Origin: UBA6770 sp965660875
Lineage (GTDB): Bacteria > Bacteroidota > Bacteroidia > Flavobacteriales_G > Salibacteraceae
Assembly: GCA_965660875.1 (NCBI GenBank)
Contig: CBFIBQ010000013.1
Coordinates: forward strand, 18,662 to 82,661
Length of the DNA: 64,000 nucleotides
Direction: 5' to 3'
Shown: positions 26,084 through 35,228 of the stretch, one piece after another
Layout of the letters: each line of letters opens with the position of its first letter
Numbering within the stretch: the first letter of the stretch is position 1
The notes under the pieces: generated by a model
What the model saw: only the letters and a program-made list of their open reading frames with translations
What the model was told of the DNA's origin: nothing
The model's database searches: none
Translations under genes and position numbers: made by a program

Positions 26084-26881
26084 ATGTCCTATTCAAATAA
26101 AGTCTGCTGGGTTACGGGATCTTCATCCGGAATAGGAGCTGCAATTGCAGCTGAACTTGCAACTCAAGGTGCCCATTTAATTCTCTCTGCAAGAGACAAG
26201 GAAAAATTGGATAAAGTGGCGAAGAACTGTTTGGAAAAAGGCGCCAGTGGTGCAACAGTAATTCCACTTGATCTAGCGTCAGAAAGTAGTGTTAAAAATG
26301 CGGTTGAGCAGTTTAAATCAAAATTTGAACGAATTGACTTGCTCATTAATAATGGGGGAATAAGTCAGCGTTCATTGAGTGTTGAAACCAACTTCGAAGT
26401 TGAAAAGAACATTATGCAAGTCAATTATTTTGGTGCAATTTTATTGACTAAGTTACTGTTGCCCATGTTAATCGAGCAGAAAGAAGGACACCTTGCCGTA
26501 ACCTCTAGCATTGTGGGTAAGTTTGGTTTCCCTCTGCGCACAACTTACTCCGCTAGCAAGCATGCAGTTCAAGGCTACTTTGAGTCACTAAGAGTAGAGC
26601 TAGAAAGGTATAACATTAAAGTCAGTATAATCATACCGGGAAGGGTCAGGACCGAAATATCCAAGCACGCTTTGGACGGATCTGGAGCGCACACAAACAA
26701 AATGGATCAGGGACTAGAAGATGGAATAAGCCCAACCAATGCTGCAAATAAAATTGTTCGTGGATTATATCGTGGAAAAAAAGAAATATTAGTAGGAGGC
26801 AAAGAGTTATTACTTGTGCATATTCGCAGATTGTTGCCAAGGTTATATTATAAAATGGTAAGTAAAATCAGTCCCACATAA
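26084..26881 (+). CDS. Short-chain dehydrogenase/reductase (SDR), DHRS7-like
   Basis: A 265-residue NAD(P)-dependent oxidoreductase of the classical SDR type. Cofactor motif TGSSSGIG is at 11-18 and the NNGG motif at 89-92. The catalytic residues are Ser142, Tyr155 and Lys159 (YSASK). The basic C-terminus with RRLLPRLYYKMVSK may associate with membrane, as in DHRS7B-type proteins. The substrate cannot be read from sequence. It is tightly packed between the small secreted protein and the VOC gene. Confidence 0.92.
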   Translation: MSYSNKVCWVTGSSSGIGAAIAAELATQGAHLILSARDKEKLDKVAKNCLEKGASGATVIPLDLASESSVKNAVEQFKSKFERIDLLINNGGISQRSLSVETNFEVEKNIMQVNYFGAILLTKLLLPMLIEQKEGHLAVTSSIVGKFGFPLRTTYSASKHAVQGYFESLRVELERYNIKVSIIIPGRVRTEISKHALDGSGAHTNKMDQGLEDGISPTNAANKIVRGLYRGKKEILVGGKELLLVHIRRLLPRLYYKMVSKISPT

Positions 26882-26885
26882 GATT

Positions 26886-27944
26886 ATGAGTATTGTAATA
26901 AGCGGAATTCAGCAAATAGGAATTGGTATTCCAAATGTTCACGAGGCATTTGAATGGTACAGAAAACATTTTGGTATGGATATCAAGGTGTTTGAAGAGG
27001 CGGCGGACGCAGCGCTTATGTTGCCATACACCCAGAATGAAGTTCGGAGTAGACATGCAATACTGTCGCTGAATAATCAGAGTGGTGGTGGATTTGAAAT
27101 ATGGCAATATACGAGCAGAGAGCCAGTTCTTCCGGATTTCAATATTGCCATGGGTGATTTGGGATTGAATGCCTGTAAAATAAGAACGTACGACGTCCCC
27201 AAAACATTAGAATGGTATAAAAAACTAGGGGTCAACGTGTTGACTGAATTAATGGATGACCCTAAGGGAAATCCAACCTTTTACATAATGGACCCATACG
27301 GTAACTTATTTCAAATGATTCAAGATCATTACAAGTTTAGAGATACAGGAGAGCATACAGCTGGTCCAATGGGCTGCTCTATAGGCGTTACGGATATTGA
27401 AAAGTCACTCGAATTGTATCGCGATATATTGGGCTATGATAAAGTACTGGCCGATGTTGAAGGAGGTTTTGATGAATTTACAGGATTAAACGGGTCGGGT
27501 AATTCGTACCGCAGATTAATATTAACCCACAGCAGGCCAAGAAGTGGAGCTTTTAGCAGGATGATGGGGCATTCGGAGGTTGAGTTGATACAAGTAAAAG
27601 ACAGAACCCCTAGAAAAATCTTCGAGGGTAGAGACTGGGGCGATCGCGGTTACATTCACTTGTGTTTCGATATAAATGGAATGGACGAGTTAAAAACACG
27701 TTGCGAGTCAAAAGGCTTCCCGTTTACTGTGGACAGTGCCAATAGTTTTGATATGGGGGAGGCCGCTGGGAGGTTCTCGTATATTGAAGACCCCGATGGT
27801 ACTTTGATCGAGTTTGTGGAAACTCATAAGCTGCCCATTATCAAAAAACTCGGTTGGTACAAAGATTTAAAAAATAGAAATCCAGAAAAGCCGCTTCCAG
27901 ACTGGATGTTGAAAGCAATGTGGTATACTCGTGTGAAAAACTGA
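26886..27944 (+). CDS. Two-domain VOC (glyoxalase/dioxygenase superfamily) protein
   Basis: A 352-residue protein with two vicinal-oxygen-chelate modules. The first (about 5-150) runs from QIGIGIPNVHEAFEWYRKHFGM to IMDPYGNLFQMIQ. The second (about 155-315) runs from CSIGVTDIEKSLELYRDILGYD to IEDPDGTLIEFVET. The typical D-P-x-G-N/T-x-F/I-x-x closing strands with terminal Glu or Gln are visible. The two-module layout occurs in extradiol dioxygenases and related metalloenzymes, but metal ligands are not all evident and the substrate is unknown. It ends the SDR operon. Confidence 0.85.
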   Translation: MSIVISGIQQIGIGIPNVHEAFEWYRKHFGMDIKVFEEAADAALMLPYTQNEVRSRHAILSLNNQSGGGFEIWQYTSREPVLPDFNIAMGDLGLNACKIRTYDVPKTLEWYKKLGVNVLTELMDDPKGNPTFYIMDPYGNLFQMIQDHYKFRDTGEHTAGPMGCSIGVTDIEKSLELYRDILGYDKVLADVEGGFDEFTGLNGSGNSYRRLILTHSRPRSGAFSRMMGHSEVELIQVKDRTPRKIFEGRDWGDRGYIHLCFDINGMDELKTRCESKGFPFTVDSANSFDMGEAAGRFSYIEDPDGTLIEFVETHKLPIIKKLGWYKDLKNRNPEKPLPDWMLKAMWYTRVKN

Positions 27945-27952
27945 TAATTTTG
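27945..27952 (+). promoter_or_regulatory. Candidate -7 promoter box of the PKD adhesin operon
   Basis: TAATTTTG, exact match, beginning immediately after the VOC stop and 94 bases upstream of the adhesin ATG. No clear -33 partner. Confidence 0.4.
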
Positions 27953-28046
27953 GCTAACCTTATTATACAAATTTGCGTTTATTAAGATATTATAGTTGTA
28001 AGCTACTGTTACACGCAACAACCCAAATAAAACTCCTAAAAAATTA

Positions 28047-31000
28047 ATGACAGCACTCCGTTTAGTCTTTGTCTCTCTTTTGATTTTAGTCATTCAGACG
28101 AATACTAAAGCACAGTGCCCTCAAATAATAGATGGAAATGGAGCCGCTAGTAATACGCCAAGATGGGTGCACTGCAACGGAACGGCCTATACCTTGTTCA
28201 TTCAAACCAATCAAGCTACTGGTGCTTACACCATAAATTGGGGGGATGGAACAACTTCCAGTGGTGCTTCATTAACCCCACCAGCAACAATATCTCATGC
28301 CTATCCTGCCACGCTAAGAAACTATACCATAACTTTTACTGAACCCGGAAAGGGATGTACGATCACCGGAACACTAGTTGTTGAGCGGCCTGTAAATGCC
28401 AGTATTACTAGACCGGTTGGGTCTGGTGGTGCAACTACCATCTGTGCGCCAGGCTCTCTTGATTTTATAAATAGCAGTACAGATGCTTCTGTTAATACTA
28501 CATTTCGTTGGGATTTTGGAGATGGTTCACCTATCGTGGTAAAGGGAAGCAACGATTCAGGAGTTACAACAGCCCATACCTATTTGCGCAATACGGTAAA
28601 TTGTAATACGGTAGTAACACTCGAGGCAGAAAACTTTTGTACTACGGTTCCTTCATTCGCCTCGGTAGGACCTATAAACATTTACGACCTTGATGATGCG
28701 GCTATAACTCCAACCGCAACGTTGTTGTGTTATCCAGATACACAGGTTGGATTTTTGAATACATCGAATTTAAACTGCAGGCCTCAGGGAAACACAACGC
28801 AACGTTTTGAATATTGGAATTTTGGAAATTATTGGGGTAGTGGAGACTCCTTGCTCGGGTGGCTCCCATTTGCGAATCCTCCTTCACAGACCTATCAATT
28901 AAAATTTCCGGGTAAAGGAAGCTATACCGTAACTATGGTGGATAGTAATTTGTGCGGAAGAGATACAACTAATACAACCATAGTTATTGGCGACCCACCT
29001 GTCGCTAATTTCACAACGGACAAAGACACGGTTTGTGCAGGGAATAGAATTCGATTTTTTAATAACACCACAGGTGCTGCCAATCAGTCTAAATGGAATT
29101 TTGGTGATGGAGTTTGGCGCAACAGAAATATGAATAATCAAAACAGAAGATTCAATACACCTGGGACCTACACCATACAGTTGGCGGTTTTTAATACCAA
29201 TGGTAGCGGCGCTTGTACCGATACAGTGAGTAAACAAATTCATGTATTACCGGGTCCAACTTCAGCGTTTTCTATAAACCCTGCAAATGGCTGCGATTCT
29301 CTTCTTGTCACAATCACGGAAAACTCCTCTGCTGCTGCTAAATGGTTATGGGATTTTGGTGATGGTAATACCGATACGAATGCCAACCCCGGTAGCCATT
29401 TCTATGACACTACGGGCAACTATAATTTATCGCTTACGGTTACTCATTCAAATGGATGTACTGACGTTTCAAGTCAAACCGTTCAAGTTTTCAGTTCACC
29501 TATTGTTGATTTTACGCCAAAAAACGTTTGTGAAGACGTACTTGCTTCTTTTACAGACAATACAGTGGTTCCATCAGGAGATGCACTCATATCGTGGGCA
29601 TGGACTTTTGGTGATGGAGGAACAAGCAATGTGCAAAATCCTATGCATAAATACACCACTTCGGGAACTTTTAAATTACAACTCCTTGCAAGTACGGCTA
29701 ATTGTAGCTCTACAGATTCCTTTAACATTGTGGTGGAACCGAAACCAACAGCAGATTTTGCTATTTCAGACACTGTTGGTTGTTCGCCTTTAGCATCAAC
29801 TTTTACCAACAATTCATTAGTGTCTTCTAGTTATGTCTGGAATTTTGGAGACGGAGACACTTCCCACCAAACCAATCCAACGCATAGCTTTATTAATTCT
29901 ACCAACTCTACGGTGAATTTTACAGTAAGCCTATACGCCAACACTGCCTTTGGTTGCAGCGATACTATTCAAAAGCAAGTGCGAGTATTTGCAACACCGA
30001 GTGCGAGCTTTACCAGTACTGCAGTGCCAAAGTGTGGCCCTTCAGATGTTAGTTTTACCAATACCAGTTCAGGTGGAGTAAGCAACTTGTGGCACTTTGA
30101 TGATGGCGATACTTCCACGGCATCAAACCCCAGCCATACCTTTGATAATAAAACATTGTTTATCGAGGTGTATGAAGTCAAATTAACAGTAACCTCAACT
30201 AATGGCTGCACGGACACTGCTTTTCAGAATGTAGTAGTATATCCAGAGCCCATTTTCACTTTTCAGACTATTCCAGATTCGGGTTGCAGCCCATTAACTG
30301 TTCAGTTTCCGTCCATTACTGGTGCGGTTGCATATAAATGGTATTTTGGAGACGGAGACAGTACCTTCGGTCCTTCACCAAGTCATACTTATGTAAATTC
30401 TACCACCAATAATGTTCAATATACCGCAACTCTAATCGCCACATCGAGTTTTGGTTGCAGCGACACGAATACCTCAAGGATTTTGGTTCATCCTAACCCT
30501 AAAGCAATTTTTACAGTTGATGATTCGGTTAACTGTCAGCCACATGCTGTTAACTTCACTAATAATTCTACCGGAGCAGTAGGCTTTTATTGGAAGTTTG
30601 GCGATGGTGATTCAAGTAGATCCCTAAGTAGTGTCATCAGCCATACCTATGAGCACAACTTGCCCAATACTCAGAGTTATAGTGCACAACTAGTTGCTGA
30701 AACTCAAGAAGGCTGTTTTGATACTTTGGTAAAACAAATTTCGACTTACCCTAAAGTAATAGCAGATTTTCAACCTACTGATACAGCGGGGTGTAGTCCA
30801 CTCGGAGTTACATTTAACGACAATTCTACCGGAGCACAGTTTTACACTTGGGATTTTGGCGATAATAACTCCTCTGCAAGTAATTCGCCTACTCATACCT
30901 ATCGCAACGCCAATTTGGTGCAAGAGGTATTGTATCCAAAGCTTCGAGTATCCTCTCAGTTTGGTTGTCTAGACAGTCTTCAAGATACCATTACAGTATA

Positions 31001-33080
31001 CCCTTTGCCAATTGCACAATACAATCACCCAATTTTAAGAGGGTGCCACGAATTGGATGTCGTTTTTAATAATACATCCTCCATTGCAGATACGAGTATT
31101 TGGGACTTCGGTGACGGAACCATTTTAGGAACGAATAATTCGTCTGTTCCGCACACTTATACCAATACAGGTTCTAGCAGCTTATTCAGAACAGTGCGGC
31201 TTAATGTTGAGACGCAATTCGGGTGTAAAGATTCAGCCAATTCAATGGTAGAAATTTTTCCGCAAATAATTTCAAAGTTCACCCAAAACGATACTGTTGG
31301 TTGTACTGATTTATTTGTGTCATTCACCGATAGTGCTGTAGGAGCACAATTCTATAATTGGGATTTTGGCGATAATACCAATGCAGGAAGTAAAAATGCA
31401 ACCCATATTTTTCAGAATACGCTGCTTAAAGATACGCTTTACATAGTAAAACAAAAAGTAAGAAGTGCTTTTGGCTGCGAAGACTCTTCAACGATTCAGA
31501 TTCGAGTTCACCCACTACCAATAGCAAGTTTTAATACGAGTGTATTGAGGGGATGCCAGCCGCTACAGGTAAATTATTTGAATAATTCTCGCTTAAACTT
31601 TAAAAGCTACTGGGATTTTGGTGATTTGGACACTTCCTTGTCTAATGGAAACACCTCAAACACTTTTGAACATAACGATGTAGTAAGTAAAGTCTTTACT
31701 TCCCAATTAATTGTTGAAACGGATAAGGGTTGTAGAGATACAACTAGTAGACAAATTGAGGTGTATCCGAAAATTTCCGCAGATTTCTCTATTGATGATA
31801 CCAGCGGTTGCTCTGAGCATGAGGTAGAATTTACAAATTCGAGTTTAGGAGAAAATCAGTACGAGTGGGACTTTGGCGATGGAAACACCGATAGGGTAAG
31901 TGACCCAAGAAATACATTTGTTAATTCAGATACCGTAGATCGTCAGTTTACCATTCAGTTGAAAGTAACTTCTTTATACGGTTGTTCCGATTCTATTAGT
32001 AAATCGGTGACTGTTTACCCGCAGCCGATTGCTTTGTTTACCCCAACACCTGTAAATCAGAAGTATCCAAACGCAACGGTTACGCTTACAAACAATAGCT
32101 CTGCTGGCCCTTGGAATTATGCATGGTCGTTTGGGGACGGTTCCAATACTCAGAATAAATTCCCAACACCAAAAACATACGACACTTGGGGTGAATACGA
32201 TATGACGCTAATTGTGTCTAACTCTAATTGTAGCGATACGGTGTTGCGAAGTATCAAAATAGAGCCTCCTAGAGCTGTAATCGACTTCAAAGCCAGCAAG
32301 ACAGGTTGTGCTCCTTTGACTTTAACTATTGAGAATAATTCCATTTTTGGGAAGCAATTTTTGTGGAATTTTGGAGACGGAGGAACAAGCAGTGCTGAGT
32401 CACCTGCTCCATATATTTATAACCGACCTGGGGTGTATACCATAAGTTTGACCGTGATTGGAGAAGATAATGACATTGTTGAGGAAATAAAAAAAGACAG
32501 TGTGGTGGTGCACGCTGAGGCTCGGTCCTTTTTTGATTACAGACCAAGTGAAGTGAGTGTGCCTAATGACCCGCTTATCTTGTACAACCTTTCGGATGAT
32601 GCAGATACCTATCTATGGGATATGGGAGATGGTACTACTTACACTGACTTGAACCCTGAACATACTTATACCGAAGCAGGAGTTTACACGATATCCTTAG
32701 TGGCAGATAATGTCTTTGGTTGTGCAGATACTTTTGAGGTAGAAAATGCTGTAACCGCTATTTCCTCAGGCTCGCTTAAATTTCCTAATGCATTTACGCC
32801 AAATCCAGGCGGTAGATCTGGAGGCGATTACAACCCTAGGACATTAGATAATTCTATATTTTTCCCAATCTTCGAGGGGGTTGTCGATTACCAATTGATT
32901 GTATTCAATAGGTGGGGAGAGATTGTGTTTGAAACAGATGACATTACCGTTGGTTGGGATGGTTACTACAGAGATAAAGATGAAATGTGTCCGCAAGACG
33001 TATATGTGTGGAAAGCTGTTGGCAAGTATTCGAATGGAAATGTTTTTGAAGAAGCTGGAGAAATTACTCTATTGAAATAA
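28047..33080 (+). CDS. Giant PKD-repeat surface adhesin with type B T9SS sorting domain
   Basis: A 1,677-residue exported protein (signal peptide to about residue 23, ending TKAQ). It contains about 17-18 PKD-like modules, recognised by W-x-F-G-D-G repeats (for example FRWDFGDGS, YVWNFGDGD, YLWDMGDGT). Nine consecutive modules at roughly 29750-32030 share a paired-cysteine pattern, G-C near the start (such as VGCSPL) and F-G-C-x-D near the end. The last ~90 residues (FPNAFTPNPGG... VFNRWGEIVFET... CPQDVYVWKAVG) are the gliding-motility-associated type B sorting domain. It likely acts in adhesion or gliding, and partners with the downstream PorP/SprF gene. Confidence 0.93.
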   Translation: MTALRLVFVSLLILVIQTNTKAQCPQIIDGNGAASNTPRWVHCNGTAYTLFIQTNQATGAYTINWGDGTTSSGASLTPPATISHAYPATLRNYTITFTEPGKGCTITGTLVVERPVNASITRPVGSGGATTICAPGSLDFINSSTDASVNTTFRWDFGDGSPIVVKGSNDSGVTTAHTYLRNTVNCNTVVTLEAENFCTTVPSFASVGPINIYDLDDAAITPTATLLCYPDTQVGFLNTSNLNCRPQGNTTQRFEYWNFGNYWGSGDSLLGWLPFANPPSQTYQLKFPGKGSYTVTMVDSNLCGRDTTNTTIVIGDPPVANFTTDKDTVCAGNRIRFFNNTTGAANQSKWNFGDGVWRNRNMNNQNRRFNTPGTYTIQLAVFNTNGSGACTDTVSKQIHVLPGPTSAFSINPANGCDSLLVTITENSSAAAKWLWDFGDGNTDTNANPGSHFYDTTGNYNLSLTVTHSNGCTDVSSQTVQVFSSPIVDFTPKNVCEDVLASFTDNTVVPSGDALISWAWTFGDGGTSNVQNPMHKYTTSGTFKLQLLASTANCSSTDSFNIVVEPKPTADFAISDTVGCSPLASTFTNNSLVSSSYVWNFGDGDTSHQTNPTHSFINSTNSTVNFTVSLYANTAFGCSDTIQKQVRVFATPSASFTSTAVPKCGPSDVSFTNTSSGGVSNLWHFDDGDTSTASNPSHTFDNKTLFIEVYEVKLTVTSTNGCTDTAFQNVVVYPEPIFTFQTIPDSGCSPLTVQFPSITGAVAYKWYFGDGDSTFGPSPSHTYVNSTTNNVQYTATLIATSSFGCSDTNTSRILVHPNPKAIFTVDDSVNCQPHAVNFTNNSTGAVGFYWKFGDGDSSRSLSSVISHTYEHNLPNTQSYSAQLVAETQEGCFDTLVKQISTYPKVIADFQPTDTAGCSPLGVTFNDNSTGAQFYTWDFGDNNSSASNSPTHTYRNANLVQEVLYPKLRVSSQFGCLDSLQDTITVYPLPIAQYNHPILRGCHELDVVFNNTSSIADTSIWDFGDGTILGTNNSSVPHTYTNTGSSSLFRTVRLNVETQFGCKDSANSMVEIFPQIISKFTQNDTVGCTDLFVSFTDSAVGAQFYNWDFGDNTNAGSKNATHIFQNTLLKDTLYIVKQKVRSAFGCEDSSTIQIRVHPLPIASFNTSVLRGCQPLQVNYLNNSRLNFKSYWDFGDLDTSLSNGNTSNTFEHNDVVSKVFTSQLIVETDKGCRDTTSRQIEVYPKISADFSIDDTSGCSEHEVEFTNSSLGENQYEWDFGDGNTDRVSDPRNTFVNSDTVDRQFTIQLKVTSLYGCSDSISKSVTVYPQPIALFTPTPVNQKYPNATVTLTNNSSAGPWNYAWSFGDGSNTQNKFPTPKTYDTWGEYDMTLIVSNSNCSDTVLRSIKIEPPRAVIDFKASKTGCAPLTLTIENNSIFGKQFLWNFGDGGTSSAESPAPYIYNRPGVYTISLTVIGEDNDIVEEIKKDSVVVHAEARSFFDYRPSEVSVPNDPLILYNLSDDADTYLWDMGDGTTYTDLNPEHTYTEAGVYTISLVADNVFGCADTFEVENAVTAISSGSLKFPNAFTPNPGGRSGGDYNPRTLDNSIFFPIFEGVVDYQLIVFNRWGEIVFETDDITVGWDGYYRDKDEMCPQDVYVWKAVGKYSNGNVFEEAGEITLLK

Positions 33081-34099
33081 TGAAAGAGCTAAAAATCATA
33101 TTTCTTTTATTGTTTGTGCTTTTGAGTGCAGGAATTAAGTCACAAGATGCCCAGTTTTCGCAATTTTATGCAGCGCCTTTGATTATTAACCCAGGATTAA
33201 CAGGTAATACTGTTCAGAGTAGGTTTAGTCTAAACTATAGGAATCAATGGCCAGCGGTTCCCAATTCGAAGTCATTTTCGAGTTATGCTTTTTCTTATGA
33301 GCACAATTTTGACGACTACAACAGCTCCTTGGGTTTGTTGACTTTTCACGATAGGGCAGGTTTGGCTGGGCTACGAACCACTAGTGCACTTTTTAGCTAC
33401 GCCTATCGTGTTCGCGTTACCAGAAAATTCTCGTGGAAACCGGCCTTACAAATTGGCGTTGTAAATCGCCATATTGACTTTGGAGAATTGCTCTTTAACG
33501 ATCAACTGCAAACAGGAGCGGCAGTTTCAGCTTCACAGCAAGATTATATTGCTCGATCGAGGTATTCCATGGACATAAACGCGGGGGCGGTTGGTTTTTC
33601 AACAAATTATTGGTTTGGTGTTTCGGTGCACCACATTAACCGTCCAGATATTTCTCTCGTAGGAAACGGTGCACGTGTAGATCCAAAATTTTCGGTTCAA
33701 GGCGGTTGGAATATACCGGTAGAAAAAGACATTAAGCGACGTATTGTTTCTCAAGTAATGCTGGCCGCAAACTATAAACACCAAGGAAGCCGAGATCAAT
33801 TGGATATTGGGGCCTATTTCAACTACGTCCCTTTCTTTTTTGGTGCGTGGTATCGCGGTATACCTCTAAAAAAAGCTGATGTAGATTTAAACAATCACGA
33901 TGCATTTATCGTGGTACTTGGATATAAAAAGAATGGATTGTCCATTGGGTATTCCTACGACATTACCATTTCGAAATTAACATCTGCAACTTCAGGTGGA
34001 GCCCATGAAATAAGCACCTCGGTGGAACTGGCATCTAGAAAAAACCTACGCAAAAGGAGAAGACGCAGCCGTTTTATGATTCCTTGTCCACAATTCTAA
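33080..34099 (+). CDS. PorP/SprF-family type IX secretion outer-membrane protein
   Basis: A 339-residue outer-membrane beta-barrel protein with a signal peptide ending near KSQDA. The N-terminal motif DAQFSQFYAAPLIINPGLTG is diagnostic of PorP/SprF, and NYRNQWPAVP follows. The start ATG overlaps the adhesin stop by one base (TAATG). In known systems SprF-type proteins are needed to export or attach the type B substrate encoded beside them, so this is probably dedicated to the upstream adhesin. The tail is strongly basic (RKNLRKRRRRSRF). Confidence 0.95.
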   Translation: MKELKIIFLLLFVLLSAGIKSQDAQFSQFYAAPLIINPGLTGNTVQSRFSLNYRNQWPAVPNSKSFSSYAFSYEHNFDDYNSSLGLLTFHDRAGLAGLRTTSALFSYAYRVRVTRKFSWKPALQIGVVNRHIDFGELLFNDQLQTGAAVSASQQDYIARSRYSMDINAGAVGFSTNYWFGVSVHHINRPDISLVGNGARVDPKFSVQGGWNIPVEKDIKRRIVSQVMLAANYKHQGSRDQLDIGAYFNYVPFFFGAWYRGIPLKKADVDLNNHDAFIVVLGYKKNGLSIGYSYDITISKLTSATSGGAHEISTSVELASRKNLRKRRRRSRFMIPCPQF

Positions 34100-34607
34100 G
34101 TGTTTTTAGTGCCCTATTTTTTTCTCCAGCACTTCCGTATTCTATAACCTGTAAGAGTGAGTTTCTCAATTCGTTTTTGATACTAGGGTAGCGAATAGAG
34201 AAGGCTAACAGTATGTCCATACACCATGCACGAACTGCAATAGAAACATCATTATTGTTTAATAATGAAAAACAATAATCCATTAGTAAACCCTCATTTG
34301 AATTCGGTAATTCGTGGCTTGCAATAACTTTAAGTAAACTTCGTCTAACTGCATCACTTTTGGATGCGATTACGGTATTAATAATGCGTGCTAATCGAGG
34401 TTGAATGAGTTCAGGTTCAATTTGATTTAAATGATCCAATGCCCATGCAGCGCGCCAATTATATTTATGGTTGTTGTCTTCGGTTAAATCAAAAAATGAT
34501 TGTAATAAGCGTTCGTGTTTAACTGCAAGTCGGGCAAGCCCTGATACTTGTTTTTTAGAAGTTTCTGATTCAAACTCAGCAACCAGCCATTCTTTTGAAT
34601 AATCCAT
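34074..34607 (-). CDS. HEAT-like helical-repeat protein, unknown function
   Basis: A 177-residue, entirely helical protein with no signal peptide. Repeated helix pairs such as KYNWRAAWALDHL, SDAVRRSLLKVIAS and SIAVRAWCMDILLAFS suggest HEAT/ARM repeats. ATG at 34607 is chosen over an upstream in-frame ATG because it forms TAATG with the preceding lipoprotein stop. It converges on the PorP/SprF gene with a 26-base overlap. I cannot assign a function; similar short proteins are often annotated only as adenylosuccinate lyase-like or hypothetical. Confidence 0.7.
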   Translation of the reverse strand: MDYSKEWLVAEFESETSKKQVSGLARLAVKHERLLQSFFDLTEDNNHKYNWRAAWALDHLNQIEPELIQPRLARIINTVIASKSDAVRRSLLKVIASHELPNSNEGLLMDYCFSLLNNNDVSIAVRAWCMDILLAFSIRYPSIKNELRNSLLQVIEYGSAGEKNRALKTLRIVDKES

Positions 34608-35161
34608 TATGGAGGAGGAAAACCAGTATTTGTAATACAAGGCACTGGGCCTTCATATGAGCACCTGGGATAATGCGTAAAGGTTATTGTTTCGTTTGTG
34701 GTATCCGTAACTTCAAACTCTAAGTTACAGGTAGTGTTCCATTTTTTTAAGCACTCCATATCGAACTCCCAATTACTGTTTTTGAGCGATTGCTGCATTT
34801 CTGCGTCCGCTTTATATCCCTCTTTAATACAATAGCTTCCGTTTTTCAACTTTGCACTTGCAATGCCTAGATTATTGGTAGCCAGTCTTTGAGAAACCCC
34901 GTGTTTATTTTCTATGTAGAATATGAAATCAATCGCTGGGGCACCTTTCATTCTATTCCGTTCCATTTCTTCTGTTGGAGCAGCGCCCCCGCAATAAGGG
35001 TTTATTTGTCTGACAAAAAACTGAACAGTTTTTAATTCATTGTCTTTTATACTGCTTACCGCTTCGGTGGACTCTGAACTTTTTATTGCTTTCGAATTTT
35101 TTTCTGAATTCTTGCAAGACAGCATAGTTGCAGCTAGAAATACGATTAACCATTTTACCAT
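34607..35161 (-). CDS. Lipoprotein with a single mature domain, unknown function
   Basis: A 184-residue lipoprotein with lipobox TMLSC (Cys16). The mature domain contains cysteines in NPYCGGAAPTEEM, GSYCIKEG, MECLKKWNTTCNL and a terminal RCSYEGPVPCITNTGFPPP; the many cysteines suggest disulfides outside the inner membrane. The ATG is only four bases from its promoter box, so the leader may be very short. The downstream HEAT-like gene overlaps by one base, so both are likely coexpressed. No function is recognised. Confidence 0.75.
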   Translation of the reverse strand: MVKWLIVFLAATMLSCKNSEKNSKAIKSSESTEAVSSIKDNELKTVQFFVRQINPYCGGAAPTEEMERNRMKGAPAIDFIFYIENKHGVSQRLATNNLGIASAKLKNGSYCIKEGYKADAEMQQSLKNSNWEFDMECLKKWNTTCNLEFEVTDTTNETITFTHYPRCSYEGPVPCITNTGFPPP

Positions 35162-35165
35162 CTCA

Positions 35166-35173
35166 CAAATCTA
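35166..35173 (-). promoter_or_regulatory. -7 promoter box of the lipoprotein / HEAT-like operon
   Basis: TAGATTTG on the minus strand, exact TAnnTTTG match, four bases before the ATG. Confidence 0.6.
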
Positions 35174-35186
35174 GTATATCAAGCCG

Positions 35187-35194
35187 TATATTTG
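35187..35194 (+). promoter_or_regulatory. -7 promoter box of the carboxypeptidase / CotH genes
   Basis: TATATTTG, exact TAnnTTTG match, 34 bases before the ATG at 35229. It lies 13 bases from the divergent minus-strand box, so the two promoters overlap. Confidence 0.65.
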
Positions 35195-35228
35195 AAGTCC
35201 ATTATGACAAAAACAGTAAGGGAATTGT

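Noticed and set aside
34608..34640. Extended N-terminus for the HEAT-like protein
   Set aside because: The added residues overlap the upstream gene, while ATG at 34607 gives the coupled TAATG arrangement.
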